A stretch of DNA of 64,000 nucleotides, from the NCBI RefSeq assembly GCF_030019085.1, contig NZ_JASEFJ010000002.1:62001-126000 (forward strand), in the 5' to 3' direction. The position numbers and the translations under genes were made by a program. Below are positions 10,115 to 18,827 of this stretch, one piece after another. Under the pieces are notes generated by a model, which saw nothing but the letters and a program-made list of their open reading frames with translations, did no database searches and was not told where the DNA came from. Source of the DNA: Methanoculleus sp. GTDB taxonomy: Archaea > Halobacteriota > Methanomicrobia > Methanomicrobiales > Methanoculleaceae. The number at the start of each line of letters is the position of its first letter. Position 1 is the stretch's first letter.

Positions 10115-10274
10115 GGTGATCAGACCTCCTGTCGTCCACCCATGGATAAATATGTTCCCCCTGACTCGTGAGATTGCATCTGATCAGGGATGGCAAAAAT
10201 ACTGTTGGCCCATCGGTAATGCAAAAAGAGGGAGAGAACCCCCTGCTGTTTGCGCCCCTCAACATCCCCGGTCT

Positions 10275-11024
10275 TTAACTCACGATTGGTGACGCCGTCT
10301 CATCGAAGGGGTTGCTCCGCATCGAAAGCGAGAATAGGTATGGGTAGTTGCGCTGGAGGTACTCCATGTAGGCGAGCCATTCTCCGATCAGACGATCGTA
10401 TACTCTATCAACATCCCCGGCAAGGTGGCCGACGTCGCTTGCCGGGAGACCGGTAAACTCTCCCCGTCGCTCAAGTTCCTCGGCAAGGTGAAATACCGCC
10501 CGGAGGAGTTCTGTGAACGATTCGTGCTCAAGCAGCACGGGGTTCTCGAGGAGTCGGAGGAGGAAATCCCGTCTCTCCTTCAGGTAGTGGCAGAGTTCCT
10601 GCAGGTCTGCGGCATCGATCTTGAGCCTGGAGTGACGTTTCTTGAGACGTTCGCGCACGCTGGAGAACCTCTCCGGTGTCCAGGCGTCTGTTACAATGAG
10701 GTCATGCCGAATCTCGGGAAGGGTCGGATCGCGGTCGGAGAGGAACCTCAGAAGGCCGGTACCAACCTCCGAAAAGAAGGTGCCGATGACCATGTTCAGT
10801 TTTTCCAGTCGCTTGCGTTTCTCCCTGACGCTCAGGAGCTGGTTCAGGATCAGGGTGACCAGGAGAACGTTTATTGGCAGAAACCCCAGGGCGTTGAAAA
10901 TGTACTGGTAGGTGTTCTCAGGGTCGCCAAGCAGGAGGTACTTCACGGTATAGACGATGATTGACGAAAGAACAAGGACAATTCCGAGTCGCACCTCCCA
11001 CGTCCGGATGCTTATGCCGCGCAT
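10275..11024 (-). CDS. Hypothetical membrane protein with two N-terminal TM segments and a helical soluble domain
   Basis: Start refined to MRGISIRTWEVRLGIVLVLSSIIVYTVKYLL; second TM FLPINVLLVTLILNQLL. Confidence 0.6.
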   Translation of the reverse strand: MRGISIRTWEVRLGIVLVLSSIIVYTVKYLLLGDPENTYQYIFNALGFLPINVLLVTLILNQLLSVREKRKRLEKLNMVIGTFFSEVGTGLLRFLSDRDPTLPEIRHDLIVTDAWTPERFSSVRERLKKRHSRLKIDAADLQELCHYLKERRDFLLRLLENPVLLEHESFTELLRAVFHLAEELERRGEFTGLPASDVGHLAGDVDRVYDRLIGEWLAYMEYLQRNYPYLFSLSMRSNPFDETASPIVS

Positions 11025-11139
11025 ATTATGCCATCGATCTTTTACGCAGAAAAAAATGTTGGCCGCCGGGTCTGGATAGGACCCCAATGCCTCAGCGGAT
11101 GTGGCAGGTCTCATCCCCGGTAGGGGTGGAGATCTCAGA

Positions 11140-12738
11140 TCACGAATCCAGAATGGCCTCGGCAGCCTCGCGGTAGGCGTTCATCACGTAAGGGATACCG
11201 GAGACCGCTTCTGCCTCCTCGGTCAGAGCCATCAGATCGTTGCGGGAGACCGTCTTAAGGCTGAAGTTTCTGGACCCGGCCATGATCTGTTGGAGCCCGG
11301 TCCTGAACTTCTGGGTGTAAGTGTAGATGCCGAGCGCTCCAAGCGGGATCTCGTCGATCCGGTCGGGATACTTCTCTTTGAGTTCCTCGTAACAGATGAA
11401 GATCTCATCTACGCTGCTACCGTACTTCGAGACAGATTTCGGTAGTTCACCGGCTGCGAGCCACTTCTGGATGTTCTTCCCGACCATGCCCGGGATCATG
11501 AGGGCACGGCCCATGCAGACAGCCCTGACGTAGGGACTGCCCATGGCTATAGCTTTGAAGACGTTTGCTTCATCCGAGAAACCTCCTGCGATGGCGATGT
11601 CAGGAACACGGATACCACGTGCTCTCATCCGCTCGGCGAACTGATAGGCAAGTGACTCGATATAGAATGTTGGGATCCCCCACTCGTTCATCATCGGCCA
11701 GGGGCTCATTCCCGTGCCGCCGGGTGCACCGTCTATGGTGAGGAGGTCGATCTTTGCTTCAGCACCGTAGCGCAGTGCCATCGCAAGTTCGACAGCCGAA
11801 TAGGCACCGGTCTTCAGGGTTACCCGCTTGAATCCAATATCACGGAGACGATCGACTTCCTCCAGGAAATTTTCCTTGCTTATAAAACCAAGACGTGAAT
11901 GGCGCTCGAACTCCTTTATGGCGCCGTCCCTGAAGGCCGCCTGGACCTCTGGCAGGGTTGGGTCAGGGAGGACTATGTAGCCGCGACTTTTGAGTTGGAT
12001 GGCCCTTTCGAGACTTTTGACCTTGATCTCGCCACCTATACACTTTGCACCCTGGCCCCATTTCAGTTCGATCGTCTCCAGGTTGTGCTTCGATGAGACG
12101 TATTCTGCGGTTCCAAGCCTTGTATCTTCAACGTTTAACTGAACAAGGAGTTCGCCGTATCTGTCGTGGAACTTCCGGTAGATCTCGATACGCCGGTCTA
12201 TCTCGGGCGACCTGCTGATCTTGCCGTTGTGGTCGAGTTCCAGGTCGGGGTCAACACCGCACACGTTCTCACCACAGACGAGGGTTATGCCCGCGATGGC
12301 AGCCCCGATGGCAAAGTGCTCCCAGTTCGCCCGGGCGATCTCGGTTGAACCGAGTGCTCCGGTAAAGATCGGAACCCGCATCGGGACCTTTATGTCCCAG
12401 CCGTACTCCGTTAGGGTATTGACCTCCTGAAAGACTGCGGTGTCCGGGTTGGCCTCGACGCCTTCCGGCAACCCTTTAGCACCCCGGGCATAGCCCTGGA
12501 TGTTCAGGTGTGAGTAGTCGACCGGATAATTCTTATCTGCACCTGCAGTGATCTCGCCGAATGGACCCGGATAGAGAACTTCTCTACCCCGGAATGAGGA
12601 GAGCCAGACCTCGCAGGCCCCCTTGCACCCGTCCACACACCTGCTGCAGATGCCCGACATCGGTACAACGTCCCGCGAGCGGTTGGTTGTTCCTGTCGCC
12701 TCGTTGGCGTTTGGTCTTCGTAGATTCATCGGTTGCAC
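11140..12738 (-). CDS. FMN-binding glutamate synthase family protein (archaeal GltB-like)
   Basis: 532 aa; N-terminal Cys cluster CSRCVDGCKGAC; LTIDGAPGGTGMSPWPMMNEWG; AIAGGFSDEANVFKAIAMGSPYV. Confidence 0.85.
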   Translation of the reverse strand: MQPMNLRRPNANEATGTTNRSRDVVPMSGICSRCVDGCKGACEVWLSSFRGREVLYPGPFGEITAGADKNYPVDYSHLNIQGYARGAKGLPEGVEANPDTAVFQEVNTLTEYGWDIKVPMRVPIFTGALGSTEIARANWEHFAIGAAIAGITLVCGENVCGVDPDLELDHNGKISRSPEIDRRIEIYRKFHDRYGELLVQLNVEDTRLGTAEYVSSKHNLETIELKWGQGAKCIGGEIKVKSLERAIQLKSRGYIVLPDPTLPEVQAAFRDGAIKEFERHSRLGFISKENFLEEVDRLRDIGFKRVTLKTGAYSAVELAMALRYGAEAKIDLLTIDGAPGGTGMSPWPMMNEWGIPTFYIESLAYQFAERMRARGIRVPDIAIAGGFSDEANVFKAIAMGSPYVRAVCMGRALMIPGMVGKNIQKWLAAGELPKSVSKYGSSVDEIFICYEELKEKYPDRIDEIPLGALGIYTYTQKFRTGLQQIMAGSRNFSLKTVSRNDLMALTEEAEAVSGIPYVMNAYREAAEAILDS

Positions 12739-12752
12739 CTTTATTGGTATGG

Positions 12753-12771
12753 ATAGGAATTTCCTTCCTAT
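12753..12771. promoter_or_regulatory. Inverted repeat ATAGGAA-N5-TTCCTAT, candidate operator of the glutamate-synthase-like gene
   Basis: Perfect 7-bp arms with 5-nt spacer, 15 bp upstream of the start at 12738 and just downstream of a minus-strand T-rich TATA-like stretch (CTTTTTAAGC, about 12773-12782). Confidence 0.5.
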
Positions 12772-12895
12772 GCTTAAAAAGTTATCTATTGCTCTGGTCG
12801 AACGGTGGCATACAACTGCATGATGGTATAAGGCCTTAGCCTTAGAGGTGAGAAGCGGCGAAAAGGTAAAATATATTGATATCTATTCATGGCAT

Positions 12896-13357
12896 ATGAA
12901 TGTCCGGTTGCTACCCATACTGGTTGCGCTCCTGCTCATCTTCTCATTCAGCGCTGCATGCACGGGAACGGAAGAACCCTCCGGCCCGTCTCCGACGGAG
13001 ACTGCCCAGGAAACACCTGCGCCCACGGGAACACCACCATCATTAATCCCCGAACCGACACAGACCCTGCCGCCAGGAAAAGAGGTTACGTTCGAGGTCT
13101 CGGAAGGCCTGACCCCAACGATAACAGACGACCTGCGGATCGTCTTCAGCGGCGGTAAAGGTCAGGACTTTGTGAAGGGTATCGACGTTGTTGTGATCAA
13201 GTCGACCGGTGAGGTTGTCACCGGCACGATGGAGCCGATCAAGGGCAAAGAACTCATCATCAGTGATGCTAAAGGTGAAAACCGCGTCCAGATAACTGTG
13301 TCCCTTGTCACAGGAGGCTCCTACAAGGTCGTGGACAGGATCGTAGAAGTCAAATAA
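12896..13357 (+). CDS. Predicted lipoprotein, unknown function
   Basis: MNVRLLPILVALLLIFSFSAACTGTEEPSG signal peptide/lipobox, Pro/Thr-rich linker, C-terminal beta-rich domain; start refined. Confidence 0.65.
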   Translation: MNVRLLPILVALLLIFSFSAACTGTEEPSGPSPTETAQETPAPTGTPPSLIPEPTQTLPPGKEVTFEVSEGLTPTITDDLRIVFSGGKGQDFVKGIDVVVIKSTGEVVTGTMEPIKGKELIISDAKGENRVQITVSLVTGGSYKVVDRIVEVK

Positions 13358-13366
13358 ACCAGCCTC

Positions 13367-13373
13367 TTTTTTT
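13367..13373 (+). terminator. Oligo-T tract between convergent genes
   Basis: cctcTTTTTTTgtcg 9 nt after the stop of the lipoprotein gene; archaeal-type T-rich terminator. Confidence 0.4.
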
Positions 13374-13388
13374 GTCGCTCGAGCCCTA

Positions 13389-14072
13389 TCACCGCTCTCT
13401 CTCAACCCTCCACCTTAAAAGGAGACCGTCATCAAGCCGACTGGCTTCAATGAGCGTGAGCCGCGGGAAATCCTCTTCCCTTAAAAAACCGGTGCCGTCA
13501 ACGGGGGTGGGAGCATCTTTTCCGCCTATGACGATGTTGCCGACAAAGGTCTGGAGTTCGTCGACCAGACCCAGCTCCATAAGCGCCCAGATTAAAGTTC
13601 CCCCACCTTCGACCATCAGGCGTCGGACGCCGAGGTGGTAGAGTTCTTCGAGCAGGGCCAAAAGATCGACGGTCTCATCGCCGGTGACGACGACGGTGGC
13701 GTAGCCCCTGAGGACGTTCACCGCTTCTGGCGATGCCGTCCGTGAGACTGCGATGATCCGCTTTCCCGTCCCCTTGTGCAGGATATCTGCGTCGGGAGGG
13801 GTCCTACCTCTGCTGTCCACCACGACACGGATTGGGTCCTCATCCTTTCCGGCCTCCCTCCGCCATGCTCTGAGATGTGGTGATTTGACCGTGAGCGAGG
13901 GGTTGTCGGAGAGCACCGTACCGATCCCGACCATGATGGCGTCGCTCTCTGCCTTTACCCGGTCGACCCGCGAGTAATCATCATCGCCTGAGATCCTTAC
14001 CTGCCGCCGCTCAGCGGTCGAGATCTTCCCATCAGCGCTCATAGCGACGTTGACAAAGACGAAAGGACGCAT
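13389..14072 (-). CDS. 2,5-diamino-6-(ribosylamino)-4(3H)-pyrimidinone 5'-phosphate reductase (RibD C-terminal domain family)
   Basis: 227 aa; RPFVFVNVAMSADGKISTAERRQVRIS, DAIMVGIGTVLSDNPSLTV, LMVEGGGTLIWALMELGLVDEL. Confidence 0.88.
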   Translation of the reverse strand: MRPFVFVNVAMSADGKISTAERRQVRISGDDDYSRVDRVKAESDAIMVGIGTVLSDNPSLTVKSPHLRAWRREAGKDEDPIRVVVDSRGRTPPDADILHKGTGKRIIAVSRTASPEAVNVLRGYATVVVTGDETVDLLALLEELYHLGVRRLMVEGGGTLIWALMELGLVDELQTFVGNIVIGGKDAPTPVDGTGFLREEDFPRLTLIEASRLDDGLLLRWRVERER

Positions 14073-14264
14073 GTTTCATGGTTGAACGACTAACTTCATA
14101 TATGCTCTTCTATGTTTTCGTATGGATCATCAGAGGGGTTGTACCACCTCTCCTGAAGTTCTCGATGAATTTGCGAAATCAAGAATAAGTCGCCTCTTAT
14201 CCACTTAAATCGTATAATGTGTATTATTAAGTTGTAAAAGATTTAAAAACCTATAAATAATGAG

Positions 14265-16085
14265 ATGTTGAGATACTCCCTATTGCGCATGCCGGGGAAC
14301 TGGCGCCTCTTGAGTCGCCTGCATCAGGATCGCTTCACCGCGACAGATCTCGTCAAAATGGTCGTTTTATCATCATTCTCAGTGGTATCTCTTATGCTCA
14401 CTGTGGTTGCGCCTGTGAATCTCTCCACTCCCTGCACTCTGATCTACTGCATCCCGATACTTCTTGCTGCTCTCTGGTTCCCCCTACAGGCGTTCCGTGT
14501 GACCGTGATCCTCGTCACCGGTTTCGTGCTCGGCCAGACCTACCTCTCTATTCTTGGATCCCCGGTCGCCCCTCTTCTTGTGGGGTTACACGCACTCCTA
14601 TTTTTCTGGGTCTTTGGTGCTGTAACCCTATTTTCACAGGATTCCTATCTGACTGCATCCCACTGCAGGAAGATCCTCGAGAACAACCGCGATGCCAGGT
14701 TCCTCTGTGAACCAGAGGGACTCCGTGTGATCTGTGCCAGCAAGAAGTTTGTCGATATGCTGGGCTACACACCCGCGGAACTTGTTGGCATCTCCCTGGA
14801 GAAATTGTGGTCGAATGAGACCGATAGAGCCCGGTTCGTCCAGGAGATGAAGAGTGAAGGCTACATCGGGAACACAGAGACGATTTTTTACACGAAAGAC
14901 GGAGATACTCTGCGGGTCCTCCTCTCCTGCCGGGCACTGGCCGGCGAGGGGCTATTCGAGTGCAATGTTGTGGACTGCGGGAGGTTCAGGGATGAGAGCG
15001 ATGATCTTCTCATGTCAGACAGTCGCCTGAACGAGTTCGTCCGGCAGACAAATGATGTATTCTTCATGCAGGATACCTCAGGCCGCATCCTGCACTTCTT
15101 CTGGGCCCGTGCCCCGGAGTATGGTCTTGATCCGGACGAACTGACCGGACGGGATCTGGGAGCCATCGTGCCAGAGGACATTGCCCGGCAACACATGGCG
15201 CAGGTTTGGAAGGTGATCAATGAGCGAAAAGACGTCCGTTACAGCCTTGATCTGACTATAGGGGGCCTCCAGCACACATTCTCCGTCAACCTCTGCCCCT
15301 ATATCGGGGCTGGCGGCTCTCTCATGGGTGTCATTGGATCGGCACGCGACGTCACCGAGTCGCGGCGACAGAGGCTTGCCTGCAGGCAACTCTCCTGGGA
15401 GGTTGACCGCTGGAAGCGGCTTACAACCACCCTCTCTCACGAGTTGCGAACACCGTTGCAACCGCTCATCGGGTATCTCCAGTTGATCCTGGATGATCCT
15501 GGGTATTACGGCATCACCCCAAAGACCGAATCCATCCTCAAGGTCTGCCTGGACTGCGCAATCCAGGAGCAGGCGGTTGTGGAGAGGGCTGTCGAGTTGA
15601 GCGTCTTTGCGACCGATCATATCGACCTGAACATTCAGAATATAGCGCTTCGCGATCTGGTCAATTCCGTCATAGCCAGGGGCGGTTATGAGCGTGAGGC
15701 ACTGATTCGAAACGAGATACCCGATGACGTTCACATACCGGGCGATGCCGGGAGGCTTGCCGTTGCGTTGGAGTGCCTGATCTCAAACGCGGTCAGGTAT
15801 AACGACCCTCCAAAGGAGGTATGGATCAGGTACAGGGAGTCACCTGAAAACCATTACATCATGGTCTGCGATAACGGCAGAGGCATCCCGAAAGAGAAGA
15901 TCAGATCGATCTTCGATCCATTCTACATTGGAGATGCATGCGATCAGGATCAACAGGTTGATGGGGCCGACCCGCCCCTCTCGATCGCAAATAAGTACGT
16001 CCGGTTGCATGGAGGGGAGATAACGGTGACAAGCCAGGTTGGCAAGGGGAGTACCTTCATGATCAGGATACCAAAGGAGGTCTGA
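14265..16085 (+). CDS. Membrane-associated PAS-domain sensor histidine kinase (orphan)
   Basis: 606 aa; N-terminal TM segments, two PAS-like regions, H-box LSHELRTPLQPLIGY, N-box LISNAVRYND, G-box CDNGRGIPKEKIRSIFDPFY. Confidence 0.88.
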   Translation: MLRYSLLRMPGNWRLLSRLHQDRFTATDLVKMVVLSSFSVVSLMLTVVAPVNLSTPCTLIYCIPILLAALWFPLQAFRVTVILVTGFVLGQTYLSILGSPVAPLLVGLHALLFFWVFGAVTLFSQDSYLTASHCRKILENNRDARFLCEPEGLRVICASKKFVDMLGYTPAELVGISLEKLWSNETDRARFVQEMKSEGYIGNTETIFYTKDGDTLRVLLSCRALAGEGLFECNVVDCGRFRDESDDLLMSDSRLNEFVRQTNDVFFMQDTSGRILHFFWARAPEYGLDPDELTGRDLGAIVPEDIARQHMAQVWKVINERKDVRYSLDLTIGGLQHTFSVNLCPYIGAGGSLMGVIGSARDVTESRRQRLACRQLSWEVDRWKRLTTTLSHELRTPLQPLIGYLQLILDDPGYYGITPKTESILKVCLDCAIQEQAVVERAVELSVFATDHIDLNIQNIALRDLVNSVIARGGYEREALIRNEIPDDVHIPGDAGRLAVALECLISNAVRYNDPPKEVWIRYRESPENHYIMVCDNGRGIPKEKIRSIFDPFYIGDACDQDQQVDGADPPLSIANKYVRLHGGEITVTSQVGKGSTFMIRIPKEV

Positions 16086-16149
16086 GAATCTTGATGGGGC
16101 CATATCATTCAGAGCCTGGTCAGGCCTGATTTTCGCGGCCCCTTAAAGA

Positions 16150-16806
16150 CTATAAGGTGGTCTTACTCAGGGCATTTCTTGCTTCGCGGGCAAAGGCAAG
16201 CGTTTTTTCCAGGTTGCGGACACCGTTCCGCTTGATACCGGTATGCACGTCGACAGCGTAGGGGCGAACCTTCTGTATTGCCTCTCTGACATTTTCTGGA
16301 GTGAGGCCGCCCGCAAGGATGACAGGAACAGTCGCATTCGCCACTATCTCTGCACTTATGTCCCAGTCATGAGGGATCCCCGTCCCCCCGATCCTCTCCT
16401 CCGTCCGTGTGTCGAGTATGATGGCATCGGCATAGGGCTCGTAGAGTCTTGCTGTTACAATAGATGACCTGTCCATCACATGGACTGCCTTCAATATCTT
16501 TACGTAGGGGAGAGCCTGGCGGATGACCTCCAGGTCGGATGGTTCAACGGTGTTCTGGACCTGCAGTGTCGTACAGTGTGAGTCTCTCACCAGGTCGATC
16601 AGGGCCTGTCTCTCCTGGAGATGGGTGACCGCGACCGGTTCGATAAACGGCGGGAGGTGTCGTATCATCCTCGCTGCCTCTTCGGGTGTCACAACATCGC
16701 TGCTCCTGTGGGTCACACCCATGATGAACCCCACAGCATCACATTTTGCAGCGATTGCACATTGCATATCAGCAAGGCTGGCGGTTCCGCAGAATTTAAT
16801 GCGCAT
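16150..16806 (-). CDS. trpF: Phosphoribosylanthranilate isomerase (TrpF family, divergent)
   Basis: Start refined to MRIKFCGTASLADMQ (ORF-track start runs into the tRNA); IILDTRTEERIGGTGIPHDW, VILAGGLTPENVREAI. Confidence 0.75.
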   Translation of the reverse strand: MRIKFCGTASLADMQCAIAAKCDAVGFIMGVTHRSSDVVTPEEAARMIRHLPPFIEPVAVTHLQERQALIDLVRDSHCTTLQVQNTVEPSDLEVIRQALPYVKILKAVHVMDRSSIVTARLYEPYADAIILDTRTEERIGGTGIPHDWDISAEIVANATVPVILAGGLTPENVREAIQKVRPYAVDVHTGIKRNGVRNLEKTLAFAREARNALSKTTL

Positions 16807-16848
16807 CAGAAGATCTGATGTAGCAGGATCAGAAAAAGTGATCGGGAG

Positions 16849-16922
16849 TGCCCCCGCCCGGATTTGAACCGGGGACAACCAGATCTTCAGTCTGGCGCTC
16901 TCCCAGTCTGAGCTACAGGGGC
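16849..16922 (-). tRNA. tRNA-Phe (GAA)
   Basis: Reverse complement GCCCCTGTAGCTCAGACTGGGAGAGCGCCAGACTGAAGATCTGGTTGTCCCCGGTTCAAATCCGGGCGGGGGCA; cloverleaf pairs; anticodon GAA; no encoded CCA. Confidence 0.95.
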
Positions 16923-16972
16923 TCCTGTCTAAGAGTGTTGTCGGTTGTTCTTAATAAACTCTGTGTTATCCT

Positions 16973-18010
16973 GTGATAATGGATGGGGATCAAACCGCCT
17001 GTTTATCATTTCCTGGACCCACATACTTGGTGATGGACGGAATCGATCGAAAACCTGATGCCTATCCAGAGAACCTGATGCAGGCCCTCTCCTCAAGGAC
17101 GGAGAGTGTCGTGCACCTGACGCACAACGACCTCGACGCCGTCGGGAGCGACGCCATTCATCGTAGAGCCCTGGAAAACGACGTCTTCACCATCTGGTCT
17201 TCGGTCGGGAGGTTCCTCCCCCTCCTCGATGCTGTCGCCGCTTCCCCCGGGCGGGGCGACCTGCTCAGCATATCGGATATCGGTTACCAGGGCGGAGTTG
17301 AGCAGCGACTGGCCAGAGCGCGGTCAAACGGCTGGCGGATCGAGTGGCGCGATCATCACCGCTGGACGGGGGACGAGATCCGTCTCGTCGAGAAGAGGAC
17401 AGACATCCTCCACATCGACGTTGCCACCTGCGCGACCGGGATAGTCGCCCGCGACCTTGCTCCAGGCGACGCGGTGGCAGAAGAGATTGCGCGCGTTGTC
17501 TGCGACTACGACCTCTGGACACACCTGGATCCGAGATCGAAGGTGCTCGGCCAGGTGGTGATGCGGAAGGGTTTCAGGGACTACGTCCGCGACAACCTTG
17601 TCCGGGGCATCATCTTGGATGGACGTATCGAGAAAGAATATAATGAGATCCTCCAGGAGATGGAACGCGACATCAAAAGGAGCATCCGCCACGCCACCGT
17701 CATGCAGGATGGGCGCTACAGGATCGCTTTTGCACCACTCTATGGCTACCCGAGCGAGACTGCCCACGCCATCCGCCAGGAACTGGGGAGCGATATCGAG
17801 GTGATCGTATCTCCAAACGGTCGAATCTCCATCCGTTCCGTGCCGCCGATAAGCCACCTTGTCGCGAGGGAGTTCTCCGGCGGAGGTCATCCTCACGCGG
17901 CAGGAGGGTCGTTCACATTCAGCCTGCTTGACCGCTTCTTATTCTGGCTGATCAAGCGGAACCGGCATTACCGCGACCTTGTGGCGGTTGCGGAGTCTAT
18001 CGATAAATGA
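16973..18010 (+). CDS. DHH superfamily phosphoesterase-like protein
   Basis: 345 aa; LTHNDLDAVGSDAI, SISDIGYQG, WRDHHRW and C-terminal DHHA1-like FSGGGHPHAAGGSF. Confidence 0.82.
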   Translation: MIMDGDQTACLSFPGPTYLVMDGIDRKPDAYPENLMQALSSRTESVVHLTHNDLDAVGSDAIHRRALENDVFTIWSSVGRFLPLLDAVAASPGRGDLLSISDIGYQGGVEQRLARARSNGWRIEWRDHHRWTGDEIRLVEKRTDILHIDVATCATGIVARDLAPGDAVAEEIARVVCDYDLWTHLDPRSKVLGQVVMRKGFRDYVRDNLVRGIILDGRIEKEYNEILQEMERDIKRSIRHATVMQDGRYRIAFAPLYGYPSETAHAIRQELGSDIEVIVSPNGRISIRSVPPISHLVAREFSGGGHPHAAGGSFTFSLLDRFLFWLIKRNRHYRDLVAVAESIDK

Positions 18011-18785
18011 ACGCCCGACCCAGAAGTCTCTTCCAGTAGTCCCCCGGGGCGGTGTCTGCACAGTAGCCACCCACCTCGAGGCTGTCAGCGTCTACGATCT
18101 CGGATGCTGCCACAACCTCCCCCTCCTCGGGGTCGAGCATGACTAACTTCCGAACATGGAACCTTTCCATAAGGTCGGCAAGGCGGTCGAGATCGGTCGT
18201 CGGGAGGATGAGAACGTCCTGGTACTCGAGCAGGAGTTCAAGGTCAAACCTCGCCGGGTCCCGAGGGAAGAAGAGGACTTTTCTGCCCGCCAGACGCTCG
18301 AATTCGATCAGGTCCGCCGTGTCTGCTATCAGAACGTGTCCCTGGACACCCTGATCGCGCATCTCCCGTATGAGTCTGGAGTAGAGGTCTGCAATCGTCT
18401 CGGAGAAATCTTCCCTGTCTCCGATGTAGTCGTCACGCAGCCCCAGGATGTGCGGTGCGGGAAGAGCGATCCTGGCGTCTTTACACCTTTCCCGCACAAA
18501 CAGGGCATCCGCCGTCGCTGCAGCCGATTCGACACCGGGTTCATCGACCAGCACACCATCTTTCATGCCGGTAAACACCTCCATCAACCGCTCGGAGTAA
18601 AATAGACCGCCCGCGGCCGGAATTGTAACGCCCTCCTGGGCATCGAGCGAGCGTTCAAGCTGGTAGGTGGTGAGATCCACCTCCGTCCCCCTTTTTCTAT
18701 TCAACCATTCCGCAAGTTCAGGGACGTCAGGCCTCCCGACCTCTGAGCCGAATGACCTGACCGGTATCGTTATTCGTCTTGGCAT
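17997..18785 (-). CDS. Conserved-looking hypothetical protein
   Basis: 262 aa ORF with coherent composition; 3' end overlaps the DHH gene by 14 nt; no recognised domain. Confidence 0.6.
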   Translation of the reverse strand: MPRRITIPVRSFGSEVGRPDVPELAEWLNRKRGTEVDLTTYQLERSLDAQEGVTIPAAGGLFYSERLMEVFTGMKDGVLVDEPGVESAAATADALFVRERCKDARIALPAPHILGLRDDYIGDREDFSETIADLYSRLIREMRDQGVQGHVLIADTADLIEFERLAGRKVLFFPRDPARFDLELLLEYQDVLILPTTDLDRLADLMERFHVRKLVMLDPEEGEVVAASEIVDADSLEVGGYCADTAPGDYWKRLLGRAFIYR

Positions 18786-18827
18786 ACGCTGGTATCTTTA
18801 TTAGCATCGCAATGAGAGTAGATAAGG

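Noticed and set aside
14150-14185. Imperfect hairpin near AGAGGGGTTGTACCACCTCTC upstream of the histidine kinase
   Set aside because: Arms are imperfect and position relative to either promoter is uninformative
16807-16878. N-terminal extension of the trpF ORF
   Set aside because: Extends into tRNA-Phe; the family-typical start MRIKFCG at 16806 is better
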